From the NCBI GenBank assembly GCA_021018995.1, contig CM037585.1, positions 83,490,646 to 83,554,645 of the forward strand: 64,000 bases of DNA. The letters are read 5' to 3'. The position numbers were made by a program, and so were the translations under genes. This document shows positions 23,348 to 35,140 of this stretch, one piece after another. Every line of letters starts with the position of its first letter. The first letter of the stretch is position 1. The notes beneath the pieces were generated by a model. It saw only the letters and a list, made by a program, of their open reading frames with translations. It was not told the DNA's origin and did no database searches. This stretch comes from Chloranthus sessilifolius (Eukaryota; Streptophyta; Magnoliopsida; Chloranthales; Chloranthaceae).

Positions 23348-24850
23348 TGCAAGCGCACAATGGAATTGTAGCATGTGTATTAGGTATCGATTCCATAGGG
23401 AAGGTGTGATTCTAAAAATATCTATTAGCCTTTAAAGAATAAAAAATAGTCATTTGTTTAAAACTAAAGTGTTGGGTTGAAATAAATATATTTTAATGAC
23501 AAAGCTTAGGTTCCCTATCGCATATTTTTATAATCCTAATTAATTATAACCTCGTTCTGTGAATTCCATGTGATTATCTTAAGGTGAAAATGACAACACA
23601 AGAAGAATAAAATATTGGTTTAAGACACAATGATAGCATAAACCTTTCTAGCATGAATATTGTTAACAAAACTAAGGCAACAACGACAACATAGTGGGGT
23701 GATGGAAGTCTAGTAATCTCAATCCTAGGGCAACAACGTAAATAAAGAGAAAGAAATTATAGAAATTGTGAAAACCTTTCAAAACTCATAGGCAAGTTTT
23801 AAAACTCATATTTGTTAACCAATCACAATTCTGAATTCAGAAAACTTAGAAACTCTTAACTATTCATACTCCATCTTTGATGTTAGATTCCTAAACTTAT
23901 AAAGGAAATTAGCTACTCATTATCTACTGAATTGAAAAACAATTACTGGTTGGTAAATTTAAAATGCTAAAATTAAATTTATTCTACTTCTAAATCTTCA
24001 ATGTTCCAGATCTTAGTCATCAATTAAAATTTAAAATCCTTTAGATAAACTAAATACTGAAATAAAAATTTCCAAAAAGTAAAAGACAGAAATCTAAAGA
24101 TTGAAATTGAAATTACAGAAAATAAAAAGATAGAAATATAAATTGTAGAAAATAAAAGCTACGCTATGTTGATTTTTTGGCATCTTCAATCTTGGTTGTC
24201 AATTAAGATCGAAGCTCCTTGGATGATTATTCTAGGCGTAAAGCTCTCTTATATATAGACTCATAAGAGGCCGGTTACAAAATTGTAGGACTCTATTCTA
24301 AGTAAACTTTCTAAAACCACTTTTCCTAAAACTAAACTACCTAATGCATATCCTTCTTTATTTGAAACTTCTGGAATCGTGGAGTATCTTCTTTCCTGGT
24401 TTTTAGCAATAACAAATCTCGTAAGGCTTCCTTGAATCGTGGAGTGTGTGGATTCTTCACGTGTTTTACGATTCTGCATGGCTCTGCATTCTCACGTGAG
24501 TCTTTAGGCTTAGATCGTATAGCTTTAATTGACAAATTCGTGACTAATACATCTATTCCACTTTCCAATTTCTAATGTATATCCCTTTTCTTTTCTTTTT
24601 TGATTCACTCTCTCAATTTTTTTCTTTTTCAGATTGGAAGCCTTTTGCTTATCTTTTTCATTCTATTTTCTTTTTATTTTCCCATGCTTTCACTTTCAGA
24701 TTTTATTTCTTTTTTAGAGGTACTCATTTTCGAGCATTCCCTTTTCAGTCTTTTTTATACACCTTCCACTCTCCTATTTTCCCTTTGTTCTAAATTCTTA
24801 GAAATACAAGGGTAAAAAGATCAAGAATTTTAGGATGTACATTTGGTTAG
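23348..24850 (-). mobile_element. Probable minus-oriented LTR of an unclassified retroelement
   Basis: The left end TGCAAGCGCAC with AGGTATCGATTCCATAGGG resembles the R/U5 end of some plant gypsy LTRs read in reverse. A minus TATA box (TATATATAAG) lies at 24248-24257. The sequence interrupts the MULE frame at its left edge. No coding region, PBS or target duplication was found and the right end is not defined. Confidence 0.35.
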
Positions 24851-24957
24851 GGGTTATAAAATTTAGTACAAAGAAATTTTTTACCCTTTCTGGCTTCAAG
24901 TATGGGTTCAAGAGGTAAAATATCAGTTGCAATATCCCCAAAATTTTGAAAATTGTG
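24851..24957. other. Unassigned spacer before chromovirus LTR
   Basis: Short AT-rich sequence with a CCCCAAAATTTTGAAAATT stretch that resembles the start of the adjacent LTR. Nothing else seen. Confidence 0.3.
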
Positions 24958-25227
24958 TGTAACATCTCCAAAATTTAAGATTTGAATAGTGTCTTTGGGA
25001 TGCGCGCCCGACTGGTCATAAGTTTGACCAAGTAGAAATCAATTCGATGATTGTGATTCAACTTAGATTGATGTTAATGAGCATGTATGCGTAGTGTTAG
25101 AGCTAGATTAGAGATCATATACACCTATCTTTGAGTATGTGCTTAACACCAAAACATAAGAAGGGTTAAAGGGTTTAAACAACCAAAGAGAAGTTATTTC
25201 TCTTTGAAAGGTTGGTGTAGAGAGTTA

Positions 25228-25262
<35 letters not shown>

Positions 25263-27225
25263 AGAAGGAGTAAATGCGAGGGAGTTAATGTGGATTCCAA
25301 ATTGAAGACGGGCTTGAGCAATTACTTCGAATACGGCACATTGGAGTTCGTTGAAGTTAGAGCTAGGAAACCTAGCCAATGACCCAAGCCTTTGGATCAG
25401 TCAAGGGTTGATTTGAGGTGGGCTTTTGTTAGATTTAAATGGACATATTGTGGTACTTAAATTCAATTAATTAATGTTAAAATGATAAATTAAAGAAGTA
25501 GAAATGAATGAGAAATGGTAAGGAAGAAAACTGGAAGAAATGCTCGCAAAGGGCTGGAATTTTGACCAAATCGATTAATCGATTTGGAAAATCGATCAAT
25601 CGATGTGGATTTCGATTAATCAATTTAAAATAAATTAATCGTCTGAGCACTCCCAGTGGCTGGAAAATCAGAGCTTCAGAAAATCGATTGATCCATTTGA
25701 GAAATCGATCAATCGATTTTGGAATTTTGATTAATCGATTTGGGATTGATTAATCTATTTTGGGAATTCGATTGATCAATTTTGGAGATCGATCAATCGA
25801 TTTGGACAATTTCTGTTGGCTTTTATTTTAGACTTTGGGGTTCTAGGAGGATCTTGTACCTTCTTTTGTGCATCTTTCTTGATGCTTTACTTATGCTATG
25901 ATGTGCCATAGGCCATACAAGTGAGTGCAAGCATGGAAAACGCCTTGGACCTTGATGCTTGAGGATTAACACGCGTGAGGTAGGGAACGCCTTGAACATG
26001 TATTTTAATAGCAAGAGCATGCATGTAGTGATATAGAAATAAATACTTATGTATCGAAAATGTGAATCTTAAGGGTGTGTGTGTGACCACTAAATAAGGA
26101 AATGAGTATGTGACGTCTCCAGTGGATGTGAATGTGATAAGGGCATTTGTGTGATGGATTGAGTTGGACAACCCAGGGATGTATGTGAAAATGTAAAGCA
26201 AAGTGAATGAGAATTGATAAGGCCTAATATAATATATTTAGCACAATGACACGGTGAATAACTATATGTAGTACACTTTTAATATTTAAGGTTTGGAGAA
26301 TACCCCACCGACGTGGCGGGATACCCACGACTGACTCGGCAGAATATCCATGACCGGTACGGCGGCCAATCCGTACACCAGTTGCACATCCCAGAGATGT
26401 ATGTATGAGAATTAAACCTCGTCGCCTATGAGAAAGGGACCTGGATAGTATTGAATGTATAAAAAAGGATATGAAAATGGTCTGATTAGACGACGATGGA
26501 GGATATTCCATTGGACGATCGATGCTATAGTAAATCGGGGAATATTTAAGTTATGATTTATGTCTTTAGGCCAAATCATTGTCTTATGAGTAAGTAGAGA
26601 ACAAATGAACACATATAAAGTAATAGTAACAGCCAGTGCATTTTTTCAGTCATTTAAATTGCTTTTCTAGCTAATTCATTTATACATCATGCTACTAAAT
26701 ATCATGGAATACATGTGAGAGATTAACTTATATGTTCATTCAGTTGTTGCCCTATTGAGCAATGGTGTAGCTCACCCTTTACACTATACATCACAGGATC
26801 CGGATTACGTGCCTGAGGAGGAGTTGGAGCCCCTCCAGAGGACTTCTTCTAGAGGATCCCTGCGTACCTTGATTTAGTTTTGAGAGAGTACTCTACGGCT
26901 TGGTGTGTCAAACTATTTTGAGAAAATGTAATTAAACAATGATATATTCTTTTAGCGAACCATCCAGGGTGACTGTTGTGCCGTCACTAATGGTTCGGGT
27001 GGGTTCTTTTGCTCATGCGTTGGTATGAGACTAGAACCATCTTTTGGATTTCTTATTTTGATGGTTATATATATAGAACTGGAGATTTAATTTGATTCAG
27101 TTCTTTTGCTTTATTTTACTTTATTGCTGCTTAGATATACCAATGTTCCGTGCAGGCTTATGGGGCACGACCTCGAGGGTTGTGCTGATGGCACGAGTTT
27201 TGGTGAGCCAAAATTTGGGCTATCA
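24958..27225 (+). mobile_element. 5' LTR of Tekay/Del-like chromovirus C1
   Basis: Starts TGTAACATCTCCAAAATTT and ends GGGCTATCA five bases before the PBS. U3 contains an AG dinucleotide run (25230-25259) and an array of ATCGAT-containing motifs (25566-25806). A TATATATATAG string at 27065-27075 could be a promoter but is close to the 3' end. No 3' LTR of this element is in the window. Confidence 0.7.
25566..25806. repeat. ATCGAT palindrome array in C1 U3
   Basis: About fifteen variants of TCGATTAATCGATTT and ATCGATCAATCGAT in 240 bp, in two blocks separated by a non-repetitive stretch near 25640-25680. Individually palindromic. Confidence 0.85.
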
Positions 27226-27229
27226 TAGT

Positions 27230-27241
27230 TGGTATCAGAGT
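27230..27241 (+). other. Primer-binding site of C1, initiator tRNA-Met type
   Basis: TGGTATCAGAGT, matching TGGTATCAGAGC (complement of the plant initiator tRNA-Met 3' end) at 11 of 12 positions, just after the LTR end. Confidence 0.85.
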
Positions 27242-27329
27242 AGTTTCTTTTAGAATTGTGACAGGTCTTGGTGTTGTCAGAGCATAGGGACTTTTGCTAA
27301 TGATACTATGGTTTCATGTGCAGACCGTT

Positions 27330-28710
27330 ATGTCTTCTAGAGGAAATGGACGACCTCATGGCGGTCATAATAGAAACTTACGGAGCGGAGACGATTTTGT
27401 CTCGGCTTCGAATAGGGTACGGATGGGGAATAGAAAGGCTCCAGGGAGTAGTGGCCAGGCAGAGAATCAGGATCGAGATCATCAGGATCAAGAGCAGAGA
27501 GAACATGAAAGAGTTAGAGAAAGAAATGAGGAGAGAGAAGAGCGTCAGCGGATGATGCATATGATAGAAGCCACGACAAATGCCATGGCTCAACAAGCAG
27601 CATTCTTGGCAGCTCACAACGCCAATGAGCAGCATCAACCACCTACACCTCCAGTAGGTCCTACACCGCTAGTGCCCTCTACATTTATAGAGTTTCGGAA
27701 GATGCGCCCTCCTAGCCTTTCAAGGCAAGGAGAGCCAATTGATACGAAAAATTGGCTGAGCGAGATGGAGAAAGTATTTAGCATGCTTATGTGCACGGAG
27801 GACGAGAGTGTCCGTTGGGCAGCTTACATGCTTGATGGGGAGGCATGCCCATGGTGGAAGTCCGTTTCTAGGACTAGGGCTCAGGAAACCCAAGGATTGC
27901 CTTGGACATGGGATGAGTTTGTGAAAGAATTTAACAAATAGCACTTCCCTGAAGTTGCACGAAATCAGATGGAAGTAAAATTTTTACAGCTCGAGCAGGG
28001 AAGAATGTCAGTTAGAGAGTATGGGGTTGAGTTTATGAGGCTTGCCCGCTTTGCTCCTGATTTCGTAGTCACGGACCTGATGAAAGCAAAATGACTACAA
28101 CGCGGCTTGAGGTTGAACATCAGGGAGAAAGTAACAACATTTGAGTTGAAGACCTATGGAGAGGTCATGAGCAAAGCCTTAGTGATAGAAGAGGATAATG
28201 AAGACATATATAGAAGAAGGGATCAGTCAGGCAAAGGTAGAACGGATCTGAGTAAAGTTGGGAACTACGAGCCGATGAATAAAAAGTCGTGATTCGTAGC
28301 ACCTGTTTAGAGGCAACCGTTCCAAACAGGATATGTTAGACCAGCTCAGTAGACAAACTATCAGAGACTACCTGTGCTGGCGTCGGGGAGGCCAATCAGA
28401 TATGAGAACCCTGCTACCACTACTAGAGTAGCAGTTACACAGGGTTTCTCACGAGCAACGTCTACTACAGTGGAGACTTGTGCCAAGTGTGGCAAGTCTC
28501 ATAAGACAGCAGAGTGCAGAAGGGGTACTTGGGGTTGCTATAAATATGGAAAGGTGGGCGACATTATCCGAGATTTCCTTAAGATGGTGACAGAGAGGAC
28601 GACTTCTATTTCAATGCCACGACCTATACAAGCAAGGAAGTCGGTCGTATAAGGAAGAGCATATGCTGTTATGGCTCAAGAAGCACATAATACCACCGAC
28701 GTGATCCAAG
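27330..28710 (+). pseudogene. gag: Chromovirus C1 gag
   Basis: A single frame from MSSRGNGRPHGG at 27330. It holds a charged, Glu/Arg-rich segment (residues about 45-90), then TFIEFRKMRPPSLSRQGEP, NWLSEMEKVFSMLMCTEDE and ACPWWKS, the retrotransposon gag core. A CCHC-type knuckle follows at about 28475 (CAKCGKSHKTAEC), with a decayed second knuckle (CYKYGKVGDIIRDF). In-frame stops at about 27939, 28092, 28290, 28306, 28347 and 28650 are single substitutions; no frameshift was seen. The frame runs up to a GT donor at 28711. Similar to Tekay/Del chromovirus gag by motif order. Confidence 0.85.
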
Positions 28711-28859
28711 GTGAGATTTCTTTTAAATAAAGAATTTCAATTCTTAAAAGTTTTTAGATAAAGAAGGTGCATTCATATAAGAAGTAGAATAGACTAATTC
28801 TCTTTCATAAATTTTGATGTATGTAGTGTGCTATGTATATAAATATGTATGCTTTATAG
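28711..28859 (+). other. Putative 149-nt intron between gag and protease of C1
   Basis: Donor CCAAG|GTGAGA, acceptor GCTTTATAG|G, AT-rich inside, with an in-frame TAA 20 nt into it. Removing it gives a phase-1 junction that keeps the gag frame and leads directly into the conserved gag-PR linker and the protease. Unspliced RNA would end translation after gag. Confidence 0.6.
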
Positions 28860-29440
28860 GTACTTTAGAAGTGTATGGCAAAGGGAGTGACTTAGCTTAT
28901 GAGGTGAGAGTGTTGATAGACCCGAGGTCTACCCACTCATGTACTACTCCTCGCTTTGCAAAGAGAATGAAGGTCAACCCTGAGATGTTAGACTTTGTAT
29001 TAGCGGTATCTATCCTGACTGGGGAATCGGTGGATACGGAAAGGGTTTGTAAATCGGCGATAGTGACCATCAGGGATGGAAACATCTTTGAACTACCGAC
29101 AAATTTAATTTTGTTAGACATGCAAGAATTCGACGTGATCCTTGGCATGGACTGGTTGTCATAGCATTGTGTGACGGTAGATTGCAAGAACAAAGTCGTC
29201 TTCTTCCGACCTAATACGAGGAGTGAGATCGACATTTATGCAACTTATCCCTACAGTTAGGGCCGAGCGTTTGATCAGGAAGGGGTGCAGTGGTTACTTG
29301 GCATTTTTAAAGGAAGATAAGGAAGGGAAGAACATTGTCTCAGAGGTAGCAGTTGTACGTGAATTCGAAGATGTGTTTTCAGAGGAATTACCAGGATTAC
29401 CTCCAGATCAAGAAGTAGAATTCGCTATCGATATAAAGGG
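28860..29440 (+). pseudogene. Chromovirus C1 protease and start of RT
   Basis: Starts at the acceptor with the linker, then VLIDPRSTHSC (active-site D; the usual G is R), PTNLILLDMQEFDVILGMDWLS and VDCKNKVVFF. A stop lies at 29162. After a frameshift near 29255 come RLIRKGCSGYLAFLKED, EFEDVFSEELPGLPPDQEVEFAID, the RT upstream region. The element is cut off there; RT, RNase H, integrase and chromodomain are missing. Confidence 0.8.
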
Positions 29441-30420
29441 TTTTCCAGGAAGGTTCCTAGTTTGTTGTGATCGCCAGCTGCAAATATTTAACGACGCTGC
29501 AACACGTCAATGATCACACTTTAGAGCAGGCATGGGTTACTTCTTTACTGAATCGTCTGCCTACGAACGTCAGCAGCTATGTCTTTTCTTATAATTTAGA
29601 TAGTTTAATTTTCCTTCCCTTCCCCTGTTATTATTGTAGTTCTAATCAATTTAGACTTCCTAATTCTCTTGTGAGTCTAGTTATGTGGGAATTTATTATG
29701 GTATATTTAATTTAGTATTCTAATTCTATCCGGAGTCTAATTAATTTTAGTTTCCTATCACTACTAGAATTCTAATTAATATAGTCTTAATACTACTAAA
29801 ATTCCAATTAATATCGGTCTCCTAATTGTACTAGGAATGCCGGTGTATTAATTTTAATGGATCGTTAATTAAATCAAGCATGCTAGTTATACTGAAATTC
29901 TAAGTAAAGCACGTACACTAGTTGTACCAGAATTCTAATTGAAATAGAGAACTAGTTTTACTAAAACTCTAATTTAAGCAATGAATTAATTTTATATGAA
30001 TAAAATAGAAAAATCTAATTGAGGGAAATAAACTAATTTGATTAAAATTCTGATTAGAGCAATGAATTAACTATACTTGAAATCTAATTAAAGCAATGAA
30101 TTAATCATACTAAATTCCAATTAAAATAAAGTACTGATCTGACTAGAATGATAATCAAAGCAATATTTTAATTATACTAAGATTCTAATTGGAATAAAAT
30201 GACTAATTATTGATACCAGGGTTTGATAAGGCAAGGAATTAACTATGCTAAAATTATTTAATTAAAAGTAAAGGAACTAGTTTTATTGGAGTTCTAATTG
30301 AAGCAATTATTCTAAGGATTTAATTAAAATACGGCCTGTAAATTGACTATACTAAAATTCTAAGAAGAAATTATGGAACTGATATTATAATCCTAATTAA
30401 AGGAACTAAGTAATTCTAAA
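29441..30420. repeat. AT-rich degenerate tandem region
   Basis: From about 29590 the sequence consists of loosely repeated ACTAAAATTCTAATTAAAG and CAATGAATTAAT-type segments at roughly 25-35 bp intervals. No ORF. It may be the R/U5 part of LTRX or internal noncoding sequence. Confidence 0.55.
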
Positions 30421-32181
30421 AAAAAGGGTTTGGGCCCCCTATGCTAAGGAGGATTGGCCTCGTTCCCGAGTACCCTCCGTATGCTCCCTTAGGCAAATCA
30501 GGTGGCTAAGATTAAAGATAAATTGGATTTAGGATTATAAAATCGTATTTTTGGATTTTTCAGAGTTGATTTCGGAGTAATAATTATGAATGAAATTGAG
30601 AAACTAGAATTATAGAAACTAAAATAAATATTTACGATTTTTAGAAATATTAAACTAAGAAATTAAAATTAAAATTTTAATTTCTAGGACTGAATTCGGG
30701 TCTGAAATCAAAAAATCAGACTGTATGATTAAAGACTGGTTCTAGAATCCAAGGACTAGAACCAGATATTAATGATAAGACTAAAAATTGAGATTTTAGA
30801 ACGGAATTAAAGCCTAGGGTCGGTATATTAGACCGTCGGATTAAGGACTGGTTCTAAATTCAGACAACTAGAACCATATATAAAAAATTTGCGGTCTAAA
30901 AAAGGGTGCTACGATCTCAGACTGAAAATTAAAACCTATAATTAAAAGTAAGAGAAAGATCCTAAGTCTTAAACTAAGATTTTTACCTTGGGCTGGGGCT
31001 GCAAAGAGAAACCTCGAATATTCTGCGCTTGAATTTTGAAAACATGGTTAGGTTGCTCTATGTACTCATTCTCAGAGTTCTCTGGTTTTGGAATCTTGAA
31101 AATGTTCATTCTCTCTCGCTCTCCTCCCCTCTTTTTTTTTGGTTCAAATTAAAGAAACCTTTTATAGGGTTTTCTTCAATTAAACGCCCTATTTCAAGCG
31201 TTTAACAAAATTATGCGCCGATCTCCCGATGCTTAATCGCTTCGTGTCGGTCACCGACTCAGTGAGCAATCGGCTGACTTGCTCAGCGAGTTTCCTAGTC
31301 CTAATAGCGTTAGAACTAATTGTGCGCCCATTTTGGGGTGCATAATCCAATTAAGAGCCACTCTCGAAGCATTAATTGAGGAAACTTACGGATCGAGGAC
31401 GGTGAGGATAGGCCGAGCGTAGGCCAATTACGCGCCAGTGATGGGGCACTCAATCTGATCGTGCATCACATGATAGACGCGTGATCGAGTCTCAAGTTGG
31501 TCTGGGGAAAGGAAGTTTGGTCTGAGAAGGGACTGATTGCGTGCTTCTGATTTTACGCGCAATCGAATTGAGCACTTGGTTTTAGGCGCTTAATTCAAGA
31601 TTGTCCGTGTCCGGGTCCGGGTCGGGCTTGAAATGCTAGGCTATTATTTCAGCTTGCATTTCGACTATATACTATTACTTCAGCATATAATCTCTATACG
31701 TTGGGATCTGAGCCACAGAGCTATTGTTTCAGCCTGTGTTCAGCCATGTACTATTGTTTCAGTGCATGGTTCTTGCGTCGGGGGCATGGGGCCGGAGCCA
31801 CAGAACTATTATTTTAGCCTGTGTCCAGCCATATACTATTATTTCAGTATATGGTCCCACATTAGGGTTAGGGATTTGAAATGCGAGACTATTGTTTCAG
31901 TCTGTATTCTGACTATATACTATTGTTTCAGTATATAGTCCCCCTAAGTCAGAATCTGAGCCATAGAGCTATTGTTTTAGCCTGTGCTCATCTATGTACT
32001 ATTATTTTAGTATATGGTTCCCACGTCTGGGGTATGGGGCCTGAGCCACAGAACTATTGTTTTAGCCTGTGTCAAGCCATATACTATTATTTTAGCATAT
32101 GATCCCATATCTGGGTTATGAGGTCAAAGGTTGATCGAACAAATTTATATATTTCAAGAGAGTGAAATGAGGGTGTCTACG
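30421..32181 (-). mobile_element. LTRX: minus-oriented LTR of an unclassified gypsy element
   Basis: Reading minus, it starts at the GTAGACACCC motif (32181; fully TGTAGACACCC in the later tandem copies), has a TATA box (TATAAAAGG) at 31158-31166, and runs into AT-rich sequence with no defined end. A hairpin with perfect 10-bp arms (CTGGTTCTAG/CTAGAACCAG) lies at 30736-30765 and a decayed one at 30846-30880. The U3 carries six about-83-bp subrepeats. It interrupts Athila A2 spacer sequence (GCGGGGCTATATTTTCTC). Confidence 0.55.
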
Positions 32182-34463
32182 GCGGGGCTATATTTTCTCA
32201 CACAGTAGACATTCAATCTCACAAGAAGTGCTGTTGCGAAGAAGAAAGATGCCTTGCGAGGACAGATTTAGAAGCCCTATGTGTCTTGCGAGGTCATTCG
32301 CGGAGCTGATGTTGTAATTGAGTCGCGTGAGAGGGCAGGTGTATCGCTCGCATAGTTAAAGCAAAGAACCTCACAAAGAAAATATATCCAATTAAGCGCC
32401 ACTCTCAAAGCATTAATCGAGGAAACATAGGGATCGAGGATGGTGAGGATAGGTCGGGCGTAGGCTAATTACGCACCGGTGATGGGGCACTCAATCTGAT
32501 CGTGCGTCTCACGATAGACGCGTGATCGAGTCTCAAGTTGGTATGGGGAAAGGAAGTCTGGTCTGAGAAGGGACTGATTGCATGCTTGTGATTTTACCCA
32601 CAATCGAATTGAGCACTTGGTTTTAGGCGCTTAATTCAAGATTGTCCGTGTCCGGGTCCGGGTCGGGCTTGAAATACTAGGCTATTATTTCAGCTTGCAT
32701 TTTGACTATATACTATTATTTTAGTATATAATCTCTGTACGTTGGGATCTGAGCCACAAAGCTATTATTTCAGCCTGTGTTCAGCCATGTACTATTGTTT
32801 CAGTGCATGGTTCCCGCATCGGGGGTATGGGGCCGGAGCCACAGAACTATTATTTTAGCCTATGTCCAGCCATATACTATTATTTCAGTATATCGTCCCA
32901 CATTAGGGTTAGGGATCTGAAATGCGAGACTATTGTTTCAGTCTGTATTCTGACTATATACTATTGTTTCAGTATAAATTCTCCCTAAGTCAGAATCTGA
33001 GCCACAGAGCTATTGTTTTAGCCTGTGTTCATCTATGTACTATTGTTTTAGTATATGGTTCCCACGTCTGGGGTATGGGGCTTGAGCCACAGAACTATTG
33101 TTTTAGCCTGTGTCAAGTCATATACTATTATTTTAGCATATGATCTCCTATCTGGGTTATGAGGTCAAAGGTTGATCGAACAAATTTATATATTTCAAGA
33201 GAGTGAAATGGGGGTGTCTACAGCGGGGCTATATTTTCTCGCACAGTAAACATTCAATCTCACAAGAAATGTTGTTGCGAAGAAGAAAGATGCCTTGCAA
33301 GGATAGATTTAGAAGTCCTATGTGTCTCACGAGGTCATTCGCGGAGCTGATGTTGTAATTGAGTCACGTGAGAGGGTAGGTGGATCGCTCCCACAGTTAG
33401 AGCAAAGAACCTTGCAAAGAAAATATATCCAATTAAGCGCCACTCTCGAAGCGTTAATCGAGGAAACTTAGGGATCGAGGATGGTGAGGATAGGTCGAGA
33501 GTAGGCCAATTACGCGCCAGTGATGGGCACTCAATCTGATCGCGCGTCTCATGATAGACGCATGATCGAGTCTCAAGTTGGTATGGGGAAAGGAAGTCTT
33601 GTCTGAGAACGGACTGATTGCGTGCTTGTAATTTTACGCATAATTGAATTAAGCGCTTTGTTTTAGGCTATTAATTCCAGATTGTCCAGGTCCGTGTCGG
33701 GCTTGAAATGCTAGGCTATTATTTTAGCTTGCATTTTGACTATATACTATTATTTCAGTATATAATCTCGGTACGTTGGGATCTGAGCGACAGAGCTATT
33801 GTTTCAGCCTGTGTTCAGCCATGTACTATTATTTCAGTGCATGGTTCCCGCGTCGGGGGTATGGGGCCGAAGCCACAGAACTATTAGTTTAGCCTGTGTC
33901 CAGCCATATACTATTATTTCAGTATATGGTCCCACATTAGGGTTAGGGATCTGAAATGCGAGACTATTGTTTCAGTCTGTATTCTGACTATATACTATAT
34001 TTTCTGTATATAGTCTCCCTAAGACAGAATCTGAGCCACAAAACTATTGTTTTAGCCTGTGTTCATCTATGTACTATTGTTTTAGTATATGGTTCCCACG
34101 TCTGGGGTATGGGGCCTGAGCCACAGAACTATTGTTTCAGCCTGTGTCAAGCCATATACTATTATTTTAGCATATGATCCCATATATGGGTTATGAGGTC
34201 AAAGGTTGATCGAACAAATTTATATATTTCAAGAGAGTGAAATGGGGGTGTCTACAGCGGGGCTATATTTTCTCGCACAGTAAACATTCAATCTCACAAG
34301 AAGTGTTGTCGGGAAGAAGAAAGATGCCTTGAGAGGATAGATTTAGAAACCCTATGTGTCTCGCGAGGTCATTTGCATAGCTGATGCTGTAATTGAGTCG
34401 CGTGAGAGGGCAGGTGGATCGCTCGCACAGTTGAAGCAAAGAACCTCGCAAAGAAAATATATT
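31347..34463 (-). repeat. Three tandem 1.04-kb units (LTRX U3 plus Athila flank)
   Basis: Units are 31347-32387, 32388-33428 and 33429-34463 (1041, 1041 and 1035 bp). Each starts CCAATTAAG and consists of 828-835 bp of LTRX U3 ending at the LTR terminus (32181, 33222, 34256), plus 206-207 bp of Athila A2 spacer. Unit joints sit at AAAATATAT|CCAATTAAG. The end of the array is AAAATATAT|TCAGTTAGG, so the joint shows imperfect microhomology. Short ORFs within are reading-frame by-products of the subrepeats. Confidence 0.9.
31622..32127. repeat. Six about-83-bp subrepeats in the first unit
   Basis: Each subrepeat has two related halves, CTATTGTTTCAGCCTGTG and CTATTGTTTCAGTGCATGG (or TTTTAG variants), linked by GAGCCACAGA and a GTCTGGGGTATGGGGC-like spacer. 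Same organisation at about 32663-33166 and about 33699-34199. Confidence 0.9.
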
Positions 34464-35140
34464 CAGTTAGGCTCAGAAGTTGACTCGCAAGGCTCTTGCG
34501 AGGTACACATGAGTGATTCCCAATTGGCGCACAGCTCCTTATCGCGAAGAAAAGGTAGCCTCACGAGGATCCATCTTTCGTTTCCTTCAAGCAATTCACT
34601 CGCGCAGCTCTCGCGAGGCAACACAAGTCATTATATAGCCCCGCGAGAAAACACATACAGCTCGTGAGTGTGTAATTCAGGCCATTTAGCCTTGTGAGAA
34701 AGCAAAACTCACTCTTTATCTCTGCTTGCATACTGGCCTGTGCATGTATACTGGCATTCACCTATCCATTGTGCATCAGCACCTACTTCCTTCAAATACA
34801 ATTCAATTCATCATGATAATTTCAGTGCCCATTATCAACATATGTAGATAAAAAATTCAGAGTGCTAAAGATATTCAAATATATTAGATTTATGACCTAT
34901 ACAATGACAACACCTCAACCATACAATAGCAAGAGACAAGCACTTCCATATCAGGTCTATGCACATTAAATTCAAATGACAAACATGCACATAATAGAAT
35001 CAACACACAACTCAAAACAGAACAAAACAAAACAGGCAAATCATCATCACAATAAAAACACTACATGACAAATTTTAAGCAAAACAAAACACACCAAAAT
35101 TTTCAACAAATATGGTACATACTTTACAAAGCTGTGGATC
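34464..35140 (-). other. A2 spacer downstream of integrase
   Basis: 34464-34690 carries CTCGCGAGGC/TCGCGCAGCTC motifs like those of Athila U3 regions. 34690-35140 is A-rich on the plus strand with no ORF. In A5 the corresponding position (about 55900-56670) leads into the accessory ORF. Here the accessory ORF is not seen, because the LTRX array follows. Confidence 0.5.

Noticed and set aside
24575..24815. Phe/Ser-rich ORFs of 71-72 codons
   Set aside because: Translation of a T/C-rich tract; low complexity with no domain.
23343..25126. CCTAT as a target duplication around the LTR at 23348
   Set aside because: The only matching right-hand CACCTAT lies inside the C1 LTR, too far and in the wrong element.
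31633..34177. Series of 60-101-codon ORFs with repeated YYFSLCP and SLYSDYILL-like strings
   Set aside because: They arise from the 83-bp subrepeats in a noncoding U3; frames break between units.
34464..35140. A2 3' LTR
   Set aside because: The CTCGCGAG motifs suggested U3, but no TGTTA start, PPT or collinear match to the A2 5' LTR was found; position next to integrase fits the spacer.
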